The translations under genes and the position numbers were made by a program. Positions 27,061 through 36,682 of a stretch of 64,000 bases of DNA are shown piece by piece; positions within the stretch are counted from its first letter, which is position 1; every line of letters starts with the position of its first letter. This DNA comes from Colwellia sp. 12G3 (lineage in GTDB: Bacteria; Pseudomonadota; Gammaproteobacteria; Enterobacterales; Alteromonadaceae): NCBI RefSeq assembly GCF_002836775.1, contig NZ_PJAQ01000065.1, forward strand, positions 124,001-188,000. The letters run 5' to 3'. Under the pieces are notes generated by a model that ran no database searches, was not told the DNA's origin, and saw only the letters and a list, made by a program, of their open reading frames with translations.

Positions 27061-27381
27061 AAGATCATTTCTTCTATTAAAATATATCAGCGGATTATAG
27101 CGAAGTTAACGTCATAGGTCATGTTATACCCAATACCATTCAAAATGTTTCTTACTGAGTGCTTAGTCATCTGAACAAAGGGCTGCAGTGTAGTAATAGT
27201 TCTTCAGGAAAATAGTACTGGAGAATAACTATTGAATTATCTAATAAGCTGTATATATGTAACGTCATTACAAATAGGTGCAACAGAGATTTACAGAGCA
27301 AACAGCACATAACCAATTAAACGCTTTTTATTTTCCTACTTAGTCGATAGACTTGTCGGCTTTTTCAACTGAGATCAATTT
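27061..27381. other. 321-bp intergenic region with a hairpin
   Basis: No gene is seen. Around 27196-27235 AATAGTTCTTCAG and CTGGAGAATAACTATT form an imperfect stem, next to an AATACCATTCAAAATG string like the ends of other repeats in this window. It may be a degenerate repeat. Confidence 0.35.
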
Positions 27382-28581
27382 ATGCTTTTTAGAATGTTCT
27401 GTTATTTATTGGTGCTATTTTTAACGCCCTTTTCCTCAGCCAATAATGTTACTCAGTTTAAGAAAGCTTTTTCCGCTCAAGTAAAAAAACAACTCAAGCA
27501 ATATAGTATTCCCGGCGGTGCTTATGTCATTGTGCAGAACAAAAATATTATAGCGATGGAAAATTTTGGTCATACAGATAAAGCTAAATCTCATCATATT
27601 GATAACAACACTGTCTTCCGCTTAGCCTCCGTTTCTAAAACATTTGCTGCCACAATAACCACCATGTTAGCGCAAGATCAGCAATTAAATTTATCAGACC
27701 CTATCACCAAATATGTACCACATTTTTCATTAGCTACAGATGGCGCAGCACAAAAAATTCAACTGAAACATTTGTTAAGTCATTCAAGTGGTTTGATGCC
27801 AAACGCTTATGATAATCTGCTTCATGAAAATTGGGCGATGGAAAAAATTATTGGCCGATTTGATCGCATCACTCCTATTTGCCAACCAGCAATGTGTTAT
27901 GGCTACCAAAATATAGCCTATGGGCTGTTACAGCCTGCTATTGAAGCTAGTCAGGGCAAAAGTTATGCGGCGTTATTACAAGACCGTGTATTTACCCCGC
28001 TCAATATGACAGATGCTTCCGTAGGCATTGATGTTTATAAAGAACAAGAAAATACAGCAAAACCCCATATCCTTAGAAAGCGAATCAAAACAGGGAAAAT
28101 AGACTCCGAAGGTAGAGATATTAAAAAGTACATATGGCGCACGGTAAAAGTAGAGTCTGACTTTTACAAAGTCCCTACGGCTGCAGGAGTTAATGCCAGC
28201 ATCACTGATTTGGCAAAATGGTTGATTGCGAATTTAGGATATAAACCTGAAGTACTATCGCCCTCATTATTAACGGAATTAACAATACCTAGAATCAGAA
28301 CAAAAAAAGACTTACGTCGACGTTTTTGGCGAGATCACTTAACCGATGCCCATTACGGTTATGGCTGGCGAATATACCAATTTAATGGCCACCCCATCAT
28401 TTACCATTCAGGCTGGGTTGCCGGATTTCGTGCTGATATAGGTTACTCACCTGAATTAGATATTGGCTTCGCTATTGTTATTAACGCCGAGTCGAATGCC
28501 ATCAGTAAAATATCAAGCCAGTTTTGGTTACAAGCCAGCAACTTATTTGACAAACAACTTGATGCAAAAGTTAAAAGCTAA
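27382..28581 (+). CDS. Class C beta-lactamase-type serine hydrolase
   Basis: 399 residues with a signal peptide (MLFRMFCYLLVLFLTPFSSA). The catalytic motifs are SVSK at 83-86 (SxxK), YQN at 175-177 (YxN) and HSG in IIYHSGWVAGFR near residue 353, as in class C beta-lactamase, DD-peptidase and esterase relatives. A long region between about 210 and 260 is rich in Lys and Arg. The lack of a full KTG box argues against a true AmpC, so periplasmic esterase or D-amino-peptidase activity is more likely. It is monocistronic. Confidence 0.88.
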   Translation: MLFRMFCYLLVLFLTPFSSANNVTQFKKAFSAQVKKQLKQYSIPGGAYVIVQNKNIIAMENFGHTDKAKSHHIDNNTVFRLASVSKTFAATITTMLAQDQQLNLSDPITKYVPHFSLATDGAAQKIQLKHLLSHSSGLMPNAYDNLLHENWAMEKIIGRFDRITPICQPAMCYGYQNIAYGLLQPAIEASQGKSYAALLQDRVFTPLNMTDASVGIDVYKEQENTAKPHILRKRIKTGKIDSEGRDIKKYIWRTVKVESDFYKVPTAAGVNASITDLAKWLIANLGYKPEVLSPSLLTELTIPRIRTKKDLRRRFWRDHLTDAHYGYGWRIYQFNGHPIIYHSGWVAGFRADIGYSPELDIGFAIVINAESNAISKISSQFWLQASNLFDKQLDAKVKS

Positions 28582-28733
28582 ATTAAAACAGAAAACGACA
28601 AGAGGACCGTTGAGTCCCCGCCAAGTTTAATTATGCTTGGTAAACGTAGCCCTAGGATTATGTATTATGTATTATAACAAACGTGGCCTTGCATCGTTTT
28701 TATTGAAAATCATGCCACTTTAACCTTGTAATA

Positions 28734-29363
28734 CTAAGTCGTCTGCTGGTTTATATAATCTAACGTTAACTTATAGTCACTATAATCAAGAGGAACTTGT
28801 TGGCATACGCCATCAATCTCAAGCACCAAAGATGGGAAGCCCTGCTGGCTTAATTTTCTTGCTAAACCCACTTGTCTTACTAGCTCTTTATCTGTGTTAG
28901 TGGCGTTAATATCAGTAATGAAGTGCTCTAAATCCAAGCCAAGTGACTTTTGTTGGCTAAGTTCTTCTGCCAAGCCAATTAACACACTAAGGTTTGATGG
29001 ATTTAATGCACGTAAATAATATGCACGCTGAATGGCATCAATCATAGGCAATTGACAACCTTGTTTGTGTGCTGCAATGGCTGCTCTACAAGCATTATAT
29101 GTTGAACGCCTTGGCGTATTATCACACCAAAAATCATGATTAAATCGTGTCCCTAATTTCTGCTCAATAGTACGCCAATGATTTTGAATCAAATGCTGTT
29201 GGGCAATTGGCATTGAGCAATCTGAATCGGGTGCCAAGCCTCCAGCGACATATTCAACAAAAATAGCAGGTGGTAAATTTTGTTGCAATAAATCCCATAC
29301 AGGACGGTAGCCCCAGCACCAGCTACACATAGGGTCATAAAGATAATATAACGTTGTGCCCAT
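28734..29363 (-). CDS. DsbA family thioredoxin-fold protein
   Basis: 209 residues, no signal peptide, so cytoplasmic. The active site is C13-S-W-C16 in DPMCSWCWGYRP right after the first strand, the hallmark of the FrnE/DsbA-like group. The helical insertion (about 60-150) and a thioredoxin cis-Pro region (LSQQGFPSLVLEIDG, Pro near 177) are present. It likely works as a cytoplasmic dithiol oxidoreductase or glutathione-type isomerase; the substrate is unknown. No neighbouring gene suggests a pathway. Confidence 0.88.
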   Translation of the reverse strand: MGTTLYYLYDPMCSWCWGYRPVWDLLQQNLPPAIFVEYVAGGLAPDSDCSMPIAQQHLIQNHWRTIEQKLGTRFNHDFWCDNTPRRSTYNACRAAIAAHKQGCQLPMIDAIQRAYYLRALNPSNLSVLIGLAEELSQQKSLGLDLEHFITDINATNTDKELVRQVGLARKLSQQGFPSLVLEIDGVCQQVPLDYSDYKLTLDYINQQTT

Positions 29364-29999
29364 ACAACCTCATTTTTTGAATGTTGTTTATACATTACTT
29401 ATTTAAAGATACAAACTAAGCCAATCTGACTCAATATGCAAAGAGTTAACGGTGAAAAGGATGAAATCTTAACCTTAATCGGGGGATTTTAGGCCTACCG
29501 ATTAAACAAGCAAAAAGAGGCTTATGACTGGATATTATTTTATATAATATACCAAGAGAAATGTTTGTTCATAACAGCATATATTTGAGATTATACTGAG
29601 GTAAGTCATTTATTTTTAATAATAATAAATAGTTTGTTTTGTAATAAATATTTACATTTTTTTGAATTTAATTAATTTTTGTAAAAAAACACATGTATCA
29701 ACGAAAAAAATCGTACTTTACTTTTTTTAAATACCTACTATGACCTATGGAAATTGCAAGCTACACCCTACAAAAATGGCAAAAGCAACTCTACTAAGTT
29801 ATTCGTATTTTGTGGCTATTTGTTAGGGCGACGCGGTAAATTACAAAAAATATCCCTTATTTACCTATTGTAATGAAAAATTAGCTGTTCTATAAGTAAT
29901 TGTCTTAGTTTTTTATACGCTTAAATAAACTATCTAAGCAATAAAATAATAAATAGAAACACATAACTAAAAACAATTAAATATTAGGAAGGTAATAAC
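29364..29999. other. 636-bp AT-rich region upstream of the TonB receptor
   Basis: No gene or strong hairpin is seen. The stretch 29600-29720 is very AT-rich with poly-A and poly-T runs, which suggests a bent or protein-covered regulatory region for the receptor gene. I find no clear palindromic operator. Confidence 0.5.
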
Positions 30000-32552
30000 A
30001 TGTCAAATACATTCCGTACAGGCACTATAGCGCTAGCTGTAAGCATGGCGTTAGGTACTGTCTCAGCCTATGCTGCTGAAGGTGATAAAACTAAAGCTGA
30101 AGATGTTGAAAAAATTGTTGTTGTTGGCTCACGTGGCGCACCACGTTCAGTAAATGATTCTCCAGTACCCATTGATTTAATCGGCAGCGAAGAATTAAAG
30201 CGCGGCGGTAATACCAATATGCTTGAGCTATTAAAAGGCACTGTGCCCTCTTTCAACGTTCACGAAAATCCTATTTCAGATGCGGCTAGTTTAGTTAAGC
30301 CTGCTAATTTACGTGGCTTATCATCAGACAGTACCTTGATATTGGTCAATGGTAAACGTCGCCATAAAGCATCGGTCATTGCCATGTTAGGTGGCGGCAT
30401 TAACGATGGCGCGCAAGGCTCTGATATTTCAGTTATCCCTAGCTCTGCTTTAAAGCAAGTTGAAATATTACGTGATGGCGCTGCTGCACAGTATGGCTCT
30501 GATGCTATCGCTGGTGTAATGAACTTTGTATTAAGAGATGATGCAGAAGGCGGCTCTTTAACAGCACGTTATGGCTCATATTACGAGGGTGACGGCGATA
30601 CCATGGAAGTATCAGGTAATGTCGGTATGCCACTTACTAAAGATGGTTTTGTTAATTTGAGTTTTCAATACAAAAACTCTGATGCCACAAGTCGTAGTGT
30701 GCAACGCCCTGATGCTCAAGGGCTTATTGATGCAGGTAATACATCAGTATCTTCTTTAGCACAAGTTTGGGGTTCACCTGAAGTCAATGATGATATCACT
30801 GTTTTTGCTAACGTAGGTTTAGACTTAGGTGATGATAGTGAAGCTTACATGTTTGGTAACTTCTCAGAGCGTGATGTTCGTGGTGGTTTCTATTACCGTA
30901 ATCCACATAAGCGTGGCGGTGTTTATTCAAATGACGATGGTGCCTCTTTACTCATTGGTGATATTGCGCAAGCAGGCGGAGCCGATAGAACTTGTCAAGA
31001 TGTAGCGATTACGAGTGGCAACGTATTAACACAACAAAATTATATCGATAATGTAGCAAACGACCCTAATTGTTTTGCTTTTAACCAATTAGCACCTGGC
31101 GGTTTCACTCCTAACTTTGGTGGTAATATCGTTGATACTTCAATCACTATGGGTACTCGTGGTGAATATGATAATGGCGTTATGTATGACTTTAGTGGCT
31201 CTGTTGGTATGAATGAATCAAGTTATGTGATTTATAATACAGTGAACTCTTCGCTAGGACTTGAAACACCACGTGATTTTAATCCGGGTAAACATAGACA
31301 GCTCGAGAAAACATTTAACATGGATTTCAGTAAAAACGTTGATGTTGATATGTTTGACAACTTAATGGTTGCGGGTGGTTATGAATGGCATGCAGAGTCT
31401 TTCGAAGTAACTGCGGGTAATGTTGAGTCATATGAGGCTGGACCATACACAGACCAAGGTTTTGGTATAGGTTCGAATGGTTTCCCTGGCTTTAAACCTT
31501 CATCAGCAGGTGTATTCTCTCGTCAAAACTATGCGTTATATGTGGATGTTGAAGCTCAAATTACTCAGGATTTATTAATCGGCACAGCGATTCGTTATGA
31601 AGATTATAGTAGTTTTGGTAGTGATACTAACTACAAAATTACAGGCCAATATAACCTCACTGATGATTTTTCATTACGTGGTTCAATCAGCACTGGCTTC
31701 CGTGCTCCAACGGTTGGTCAAGCTAACTACTCTAACGTACAAACTGAATTAAAAGAGGGTAAGTTAGTTGATACGGCTTTATTGCCGGCAACTAACCCTA
31801 TAGCTGTTCAATTAGGCGCTCAAGAGTTAACACCTGAGCAATCAGAAAGCTTTACTTTAGGCGCTGTTTGGAATATTGGTGATGTATTTATTACCCTTGA
31901 TTATTACAACATTGTTGTTGAAGACCGTGTTTCTAAATCTGATAGCTATACCTTAACTGATGATGATAGAGACGCTTTAAAAGATGCGGGAGTACCAAAT
32001 GTCGATTCAATTAATGGCGTAAGCTTCTTTACCAATGACTTTGATACCACAACAACTGGTTTTGACTTGATTGGTAACTACGGTACTGAACTATTTGATG
32101 GTGATACAACCTTTAGTTTAGCTTATAACTACAACGAAACGAAAGTTGATAAATATACCGACATAACCGGTGATTTTAAAGTATCTCGTTTAGAAAACGA
32201 TTTACCAAACCATCGTGCAACCGCTACATGGTCACAATCATGGGATCAAGTAAGTTTCTTACTCCGTGGTAACTATTACGGTGAATATCAAGGTGTTCAC
32301 GTTGATTATGATGCAACGGCTATTACTGGCGATGCAGCAATAACACTTGATGCTGAGGTAAGCTACTTCATCAACGAATCGTTTACGGTTTCTCTTGGTG
32401 CACAAAACTTACTTGATCAACAAGCAACAGAGATTGATATCCCAGCTGAGCAGGGTATCCCAAATAATAATTGGGGTGGTAAGTACTATGAAACATCACC
32501 ATTTGGTTTTAATGGTGGTTTCTATTATGTAAAGGCATCTTATAACTTCTAA
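30000..32552 (+). CDS. TonB-dependent outer-membrane receptor
   Basis: 850 residues. A signal peptide (cut near AYA-AEG) is followed by a TonB-box-like EKIVVVGSRG. The plug domain (about 50-180) has VNDSPVPIDLI, LLKGTVPSFNV, LILVNGKRRH and VEILRDGAAAQYGSDAIAGV. The 22-strand barrel has TGFRAPTVGQANYS and LGAQNLLDQ and ends in YVKASYNF with the terminal Phe. It imports a large nutrient across the outer membrane using TonB energy. No siderophore or vitamin genes are nearby. The amylase gene 5 kb away allows a sugar substrate, but this is weak. AGGAAGG sits nine bases before the ATG. Confidence 0.93.
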   Translation: MSNTFRTGTIALAVSMALGTVSAYAAEGDKTKAEDVEKIVVVGSRGAPRSVNDSPVPIDLIGSEELKRGGNTNMLELLKGTVPSFNVHENPISDAASLVKPANLRGLSSDSTLILVNGKRRHKASVIAMLGGGINDGAQGSDISVIPSSALKQVEILRDGAAAQYGSDAIAGVMNFVLRDDAEGGSLTARYGSYYEGDGDTMEVSGNVGMPLTKDGFVNLSFQYKNSDATSRSVQRPDAQGLIDAGNTSVSSLAQVWGSPEVNDDITVFANVGLDLGDDSEAYMFGNFSERDVRGGFYYRNPHKRGGVYSNDDGASLLIGDIAQAGGADRTCQDVAITSGNVLTQQNYIDNVANDPNCFAFNQLAPGGFTPNFGGNIVDTSITMGTRGEYDNGVMYDFSGSVGMNESSYVIYNTVNSSLGLETPRDFNPGKHRQLEKTFNMDFSKNVDVDMFDNLMVAGGYEWHAESFEVTAGNVESYEAGPYTDQGFGIGSNGFPGFKPSSAGVFSRQNYALYVDVEAQITQDLLIGTAIRYEDYSSFGSDTNYKITGQYNLTDDFSLRGSISTGFRAPTVGQANYSNVQTELKEGKLVDTALLPATNPIAVQLGAQELTPEQSESFTLGAVWNIGDVFITLDYYNIVVEDRVSKSDSYTLTDDDRDALKDAGVPNVDSINGVSFFTNDFDTTTTGFDLIGNYGTELFDGDTTFSLAYNYNETKVDKYTDITGDFKVSRLENDLPNHRATATWSQSWDQVSFLLRGNYYGEYQGVHVDYDATAITGDAAITLDAEVSYFINESFTVSLGAQNLLDQQATEIDIPAEQGIPNNNWGGKYYETSPFGFNGGFYYVKASYNF

Positions 32553-32589
32553 GAGTCTTTAATTTAGAGTAAATTTTTGTACAAAATCA

Positions 32590-32632
32590 ATAAAGCCGTA
32601 ATAAAGAATATTTTATTACGGCTTTATTTTTG
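32590..32632 (+). terminator. Terminator of the TonB receptor gene
   Basis: ATAAAGCCGTAATAAA pairs with TTTATTACGGCTTTAT around GAATAT, followed by T-rich sequence, 38 bases after the stop. Confidence 0.92.
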
Positions 32633-32893
32633 GGTAACGATTTTGGATTAACGAGCAATACCAAACGGATTAATGTAAAAATATAACTGACAGTTAACGA
32701 AGTGATAAGACATCAATATTTATATCAACATTCCTCGCGAGTATTTTAATAACAAAGAAACATCTAAATAACGATAGGTGTCTTAGCGTGTTATCACAAT
32801 TAATTGTGTAAACTTGGACACTTTAGCCATACTTTATTCCCCCCCTACTCCCTATACTAGCGCCAATTATTGCTATTCAAGGGGCTTAATATC
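32633..32893. other. Intergenic region with dispersed inverted repeats
   Basis: No gene is seen. GTGATAAGACATC (32702) and GATAGGTGTCTTA with TTATCAC (32773-32797) are partly complementary. AATACCAAACGGATTAATG at about 32659 resembles the ends of Alteromonadales repeats. It may be a decayed element next to the PEP-CTERM gene. Confidence 0.35.
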
Positions 32894-33658
32894 ATGTTTC
32901 AAACGTTAAATAAGACACTTTTAACAATTTCTCTTTTACTTTCTAGTTCACTAGCTAGCGCATCGTTGATCACTAATGGCAGCTTTGAAGAATTAATCTT
33001 TGCTGACAACTCGTCTTCAAAAGGTAGTGTTCATAAAACTGATTTACAAAATTTTGAAAACAAAAATAGTGCTTGGGATGTTTTTTACACCTTACCTGGT
33101 TGGATAACCACAGCTGGTAATGGTATCGAGTTACAAAAAAATGTCGTTACTAATTCTGCCGATGGTCAGCAACATGTTGAACTTGATTCTCACCCTAGTG
33201 GTTCATCAAATGCTGTAATGACACAAACACTAGACTCACTCATCATTGGCGCTCAGTATTTATTAGAGTTCTCTTACAAACCCCGTACCAATGAGGTGAA
33301 CGATAATGGTATTAATGTATTTTGGTATGAAGCTACAACAGATTTCAACCTAAATATGAATGCTGATTTCGCTGTTGATGGGAGGAGTACGCAGACGCCA
33401 AACTGGACTGTGCAATCAATTTTTTTAACCGCACAGTCTGACACTATGGACTTAAGCTTTGGCGCCTTTGGTAAACAAAATTCGTTAGGTGGTTTACTTG
33501 ATAATATCTCGTTAGTACAAATTAGCGATGGCCCTGTAGCCGAAATTCCTGAGCCTTCAGTGTTCGTACTATCATTACTTGGTTTTGCTGCATTAGTTCG
33601 CCGTCAGCAGAACATCAAATCAAAATATAACGCTGCTCTTTTGATTACTAATAAATAA
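32894..33658 (+). CDS. PEP-CTERM sorting domain protein
   Basis: 254 residues from the ATG at 32894; the upstream TTG frame lies across its ribosome site AAGGGG. A signal peptide (MFQTLNKTLLTISLLLSSSLASA) is followed by LITNGSFEE, a DUF642-like beta-sandwich opening, and GIELQ, QQHVELDSHPSGSSN and YLLEFSYKPR, as in extracellular carbohydrate-associated proteins. The C-terminus has IPEPSVFVLSLLGFAALVRR, the PEP-CTERM motif, membrane helix and basic end recognised by exosortase. About 20 extra residues follow the basic stretch, which is unusual. No exosortase gene is in this window. Confidence 0.88.
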   Translation: MFQTLNKTLLTISLLLSSSLASASLITNGSFEELIFADNSSSKGSVHKTDLQNFENKNSAWDVFYTLPGWITTAGNGIELQKNVVTNSADGQQHVELDSHPSGSSNAVMTQTLDSLIIGAQYLLEFSYKPRTNEVNDNGINVFWYEATTDFNLNMNADFAVDGRSTQTPNWTVQSIFLTAQSDTMDLSFGAFGKQNSLGGLLDNISLVQISDGPVAEIPEPSVFVLSLLGFAALVRRQQNIKSKYNAALLITNK

Positions 33659-33668
33659 TTGCCCAATT

Positions 33669-33718
33669 AAACTTTCTCGGTCAGCCCCCCTCTTTTATAA
33701 GAGTGGCTGAGAAAGTTT
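33669..33718 (+). terminator. Large hairpin after the PEP-CTERM gene
   Basis: AAACTTTCTC-CAGCC pairs with GGCTGAGAAAGTTT, with an inner CTCTT/AAGAG stem. It lies 10 bases after the stop between convergent genes. There is no strong T-run, so a terminator role is probable rather than certain. Confidence 0.6.
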
Positions 33719-33787
33719 CCCCAATCAAGACTGAACTGGCAACTATTAAGGTCATTTTCATAACATTAGCTATCAATAAATTATTTA

Positions 33788-34930
33788 CTAGTAAAAAATA
33801 TTAGCCTTAATCTCACTAAAACCATCAAGGTTTAATACTTCGGCTTTTTGTTCCAATTCACTATAGTCTTTGCGGCCCGTTGCTAGCGCATATAAGCAAG
33901 ACAGCATAAACAACACTAATTCATCTTGCTTGTTAGCTTTTAGTTCCAACTTACTTACCTTATCTAAGTGATTGAGCTGCTTGATCACACTGGCATCGAT
34001 ATGCCATAAAGATAACATTAAGCTTGAAGCGGCATAGACACTGATATTCATTGAGTCATTAATATGATGGTTAAGTGAGTGTAAATCATCAATACCTTGT
34101 AGTGAATGCAACATAAGTTGATGCTTAACAGCATCTTTGTGACACAGTAACAATAGACCTAACAAACCAAAGACCAGTACTTGCTCAATCAGGTCATTAT
34201 CAAATTTAATAGAAATTCCTGCCGATTTACGCATCAACTGAAAAAATTTTGGTGCTGTCAAAAAAGCATTAGTACATTGATTAATAATATTTTGATCTAC
34301 ATGAGCGACTAGCGCATCTTTAACCGAATATATAACCGCTAAATTCACTACCGTGTTAATACCTAAGCTTCGGCTAACGGCTTCTTGAATATTAATTGGC
34401 GTTTTACCGTAAATAGCTTTACTAGCCAACCCCATCAAACGTCCAGTGAAAATAGGATCTTTAGCAACAATTTCAATAACCCGTTGCAGATCCAAACTGT
34501 CTTGATCTTTTTCCCCAATAAGTTGTCGGCAGCTATCGGGTAAAGGAGGCAAGTTTTTCGCAATAATACTTAAGTTCTGTTGATTATTTTTATCATTGCC
34601 CACCAGAGATAATTCACGAAATTTTGAGGGCGTTATACCAAACTTATGACGAAAAGCACGCTCAAAAGTAGCGCGTTCAGAATAACCTAGTTTCACTACG
34701 AGAGTGTCAATACTTACATGCTGAGTCAGTAAGTCGTGAACACACAACTCATTCAAATATTTTTGTTGAATAAGCTTAAATGTTGTATCTTCTTGACTGA
34801 GCTTACGTCGAAAAGAGGTCATGCTCATTGTAAGCTCGGCGGCACATTGCTCAATGGTAAGCGTTGCAGGCACAGCACTTTTTGTTAGTAATGAATTGAC
34901 GGCTTCAGTTAATAATAATATTTTCTTCAT
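33788..34930 (-). CDS. AraC-type HTH fused to HDOD domain
   Basis: 380 residues. The N-terminal part (about 20-105) is an AraC-family double helix-turn-helix: LTIEQCAAELTMSMTSFRRK for the first HTH and VSIDTLVVKLGYSERATFER then AFRHKFGITPSKFR for the second. From about 125 to 330 follows an HDOD domain: LPPLPDSCRQLI, VIEIVAKDPIFTGRLMGLAS, then AVSRSLGINTVVNLAVIYSV. HDOD lacks HD phosphohydrolase residues and is usually linked to signalling. A DNA-binding domain on its N-side is an uncommon arrangement. The mature role is probably transcription control by a signal sensed at HDOD (inference). It is transcribed alone, toward the PEP-CTERM gene. Confidence 0.8.
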   Translation of the reverse strand: MKKILLLTEAVNSLLTKSAVPATLTIEQCAAELTMSMTSFRRKLSQEDTTFKLIQQKYLNELCVHDLLTQHVSIDTLVVKLGYSERATFERAFRHKFGITPSKFRELSLVGNDKNNQQNLSIIAKNLPPLPDSCRQLIGEKDQDSLDLQRVIEIVAKDPIFTGRLMGLASKAIYGKTPINIQEAVSRSLGINTVVNLAVIYSVKDALVAHVDQNIINQCTNAFLTAPKFFQLMRKSAGISIKFDNDLIEQVLVFGLLGLLLLCHKDAVKHQLMLHSLQGIDDLHSLNHHINDSMNISVYAASSLMLSLWHIDASVIKQLNHLDKVSKLELKANKQDELVLFMLSCLYALATGRKDYSELEQKAEVLNLDGFSEIKANIFY

Positions 34931-35124
34931 GTAAATCGTGACTGTAAATTAGAAAAGTAACAACAGTTTAAATTCTCAATAATTGATTAAATAAGTGCTT
35001 AAGAAATCCTATGACTCACTGTGTTAGTAATTATTATCAATTATACAGCTAAACTATTTATTTGTACCTTGTTATCAGGTCTGTTTTTATATGCAAGAAA
35101 AAGACAATAAAATAGTGAATATGC

Positions 35125-35793
35125 CTACTTAGCTAAAGCGGCTAATTCTAAAGTCACGAGGTCTATGCCCTGCTGTGCGATTTTCTTATTCAACTCAGCT
35201 TGTTTAGTGCTTAATAATGAAATGCCTTCTACTGTAATATCAAAAGCCTTCCATTGTTTTGTTTTTTTATCTTGTCTCATTTGAAAAACAATATTAATAG
35301 TGGGGGCGCCTTGCTCAATAATTTGAGTTTTAATACCAATGATTCTTTTCCCATTGATTGGCTTTTCCGCTTCAAAAACAACTTCTTGGTTCTTATACTT
35401 AGATAAAGCAATAGAGTAAGTTCTCACTAAATAATGTCGCATTGCTTTAACAAATTCAGCACGTTGTTCTTTAGATATTGTCTTCAAATGTTTACCCAAA
35501 ATACGGTATGAAGCGTAGCGATAATCTATGGATGGCATTAACTCTTCTTCCACAATATCACGCATTAAATGTGGAAATTTAGCAATGGCTTGCTGATTAG
35601 TCGATATACGGGAAAACAAGTTGGTACCTGCCGTTTTTAAAACCACATAAGGTGAAACACTCTCAGAATAATCAGATGAAGAAAGTGCAGAGTTAGTAGG
35701 AACTGTTGCAACTGATGATGCTGCCAATACTTCGGCAGGAAGAGTAGAAATTAAAACCAAAACCAAGACAGTTTTTGTTACTAATGCTCGCAT
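35125..35793 (-). CDS. MlaC-like ABC transporter auxiliary (Ttg2D family)
   Basis: 222 residues from the ATG at 35793, with AAGGA ten bases upstream; an open frame reaches 35931 across the operator sites but has no ribosome site. A signal peptide (MRALVTKTVLVLVLISTLPAEVLA) precedes the MlaC fold: SRISTNQQAIAKFPHLMRDI, MPSIDYRYASYRILGKHLKT, VKAMRHYLVRTYSIAL and a strand region with WKAFDITVEGISLL. MlaC carries phospholipids across the periplasm for the MlaFEDB transporter. Here no mlaA, B, D, E or F gene is adjacent, so it is a solitary paralogue. It lies downstream of a TetR gene and has two TetR-type sites in its promoter. Confidence 0.85.
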   Translation of the reverse strand: MRALVTKTVLVLVLISTLPAEVLAASSVATVPTNSALSSSDYSESVSPYVVLKTAGTNLFSRISTNQQAIAKFPHLMRDIVEEELMPSIDYRYASYRILGKHLKTISKEQRAEFVKAMRHYLVRTYSIALSKYKNQEVVFEAEKPINGKRIIGIKTQIIEQGAPTINIVFQMRQDKKTKQWKAFDITVEGISLLSTKQAELNKKIAQQGIDLVTLELAALAK

Positions 35794-35837
35794 GTGAAAG
35801 AAATCCTTAAATAGAGGTACTGTAAACTTGATGAAAC

Positions 35838-35893
35838 ATACCGACCAAGCGGTATGGTTAATTATAGCGAGAGAATAGCACCGACCGATCGGT
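35838..35893. promoter_or_regulatory. Two TetR-type operator sites upstream of mlaC-like gene
   Basis: Site A (35838-35855) reads ATACCGACCAAGCGGTAT, with perfect 6-bp arms. Site B (35880-35893) reads ACCGACCGATCGGT. Read on the minus strand, both fit CA(A/T)ACCGNNYGGTYGGT, the same pattern as site C before the tetR gene. They lie 45-100 bases upstream of the mlaC-like start, covering its likely promoter. Confidence 0.7.
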
Positions 35894-36032
35894 TTGTTAA
35901 CTATATTAGCAAGAACAAAAAAGTTTACCAAAGTGTAAATAGGAATAAGCGCTTAAGCTGGATGCTGCTAGGCGTTTTAAAATAAAGGTAGGTGATTTAG
36001 CAAGGGAAATGAAAACGCTGACATGAACATCT

Positions 36033-36617
36033 TTATTTTTTCAAGGCCCTAATATAGAGACATAATTCAGCAATAACTTGTTGAAACAATGTTTTATTGC
36101 GTGAGCTTTTACTTAAACTGGTAGCGCCATTTAAGGTAGCTACAATAAAATAGCCCACTTGGCTAAACGCTAAATTTTCACGCAAGTCGTCACTTATTTT
36201 ATCAAGGGCATCAACAATCAACTGATTCAACTGTTCTTGCATAGATAAAATACGCAAACGAAATCCCTCATCAACATTGGCCATTTCTTCACAAAGATTA
36301 TTAAGCGGGCAACCACAAACCACTTCACTACAAGACATTTGCTCCGTCATTGACATTAAAAAATCACACAAGCCCTCAACGGGATCATCTACACCAAGTG
36401 GTGTATGCCATACGTTTAGAAACATCGGGGTGTAAACTTCTTCAAATACAGCGTAACCCAGCTCCATTTTACTAGTGAAGTGATAGTACAGTGCGCCTTT
36501 TGATATTTCGCAGCGATTGAGAATAACCGACAAGCTAGTCGCTTTAAAACCATGCTGGTGAATTTCATCGGCAGCCACAGTTAAAATGTTTTGACGGGTT
36601 TTCTCTGCATCACTCAT
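36033..36617 (-). CDS. TetR/AcrR family transcriptional regulator
   Basis: 194 residues. The N-terminal HTH is typical: QNILTVAADEIHQHGFKATS, then LSVILNRCEISKGALYYHFT. The C-terminal ligand domain (about 80-190) has the short VVCGCPLNNLCEEMAN, a Cys-containing motif known in the TetR_C subfamily of AcrR-like regulators. It should act as a dimeric repressor released by a small hydrophobic ligand. Matching operator-like sites lie 50 bases upstream of its own start and before the next gene, the mlaC-like one, so autoregulation and control of lipid transport are likely (inference). Confidence 0.9.
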   Translation of the reverse strand: MSDAEKTRQNILTVAADEIHQHGFKATSLSVILNRCEISKGALYYHFTSKMELGYAVFEEVYTPMFLNVWHTPLGVDDPVEGLCDFLMSMTEQMSCSEVVCGCPLNNLCEEMANVDEGFRLRILSMQEQLNQLIVDALDKISDDLRENLAFSQVGYFIVATLNGATSLSKSSRNKTLFQQVIAELCLYIRALKK

Positions 36618-36663
36618 GATTATGACTCAATTATTTCACTAAACGGTTTGCTTATCTAAATAA

Positions 36664-36682
36664 TAACCAACCGCTCGGTATG
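36664..36682. promoter_or_regulatory. TetR-type operator upstream of tetR
   Basis: On the minus strand AACATACCGAGCGGTTGGTT matches the two sites upstream of the mlaC-like gene (consensus CA(A/T)ACCGNNYGGTYGGT), about 50 bases before the tetR start. This fits an autoregulated TetR gene. Confidence 0.65.

Noticed and set aside
29364-29999. Possible small gene in the 636-bp AT-rich gap
   Set aside because: All frames are short and lack ribosome sites; the AT-richness alone explains them.
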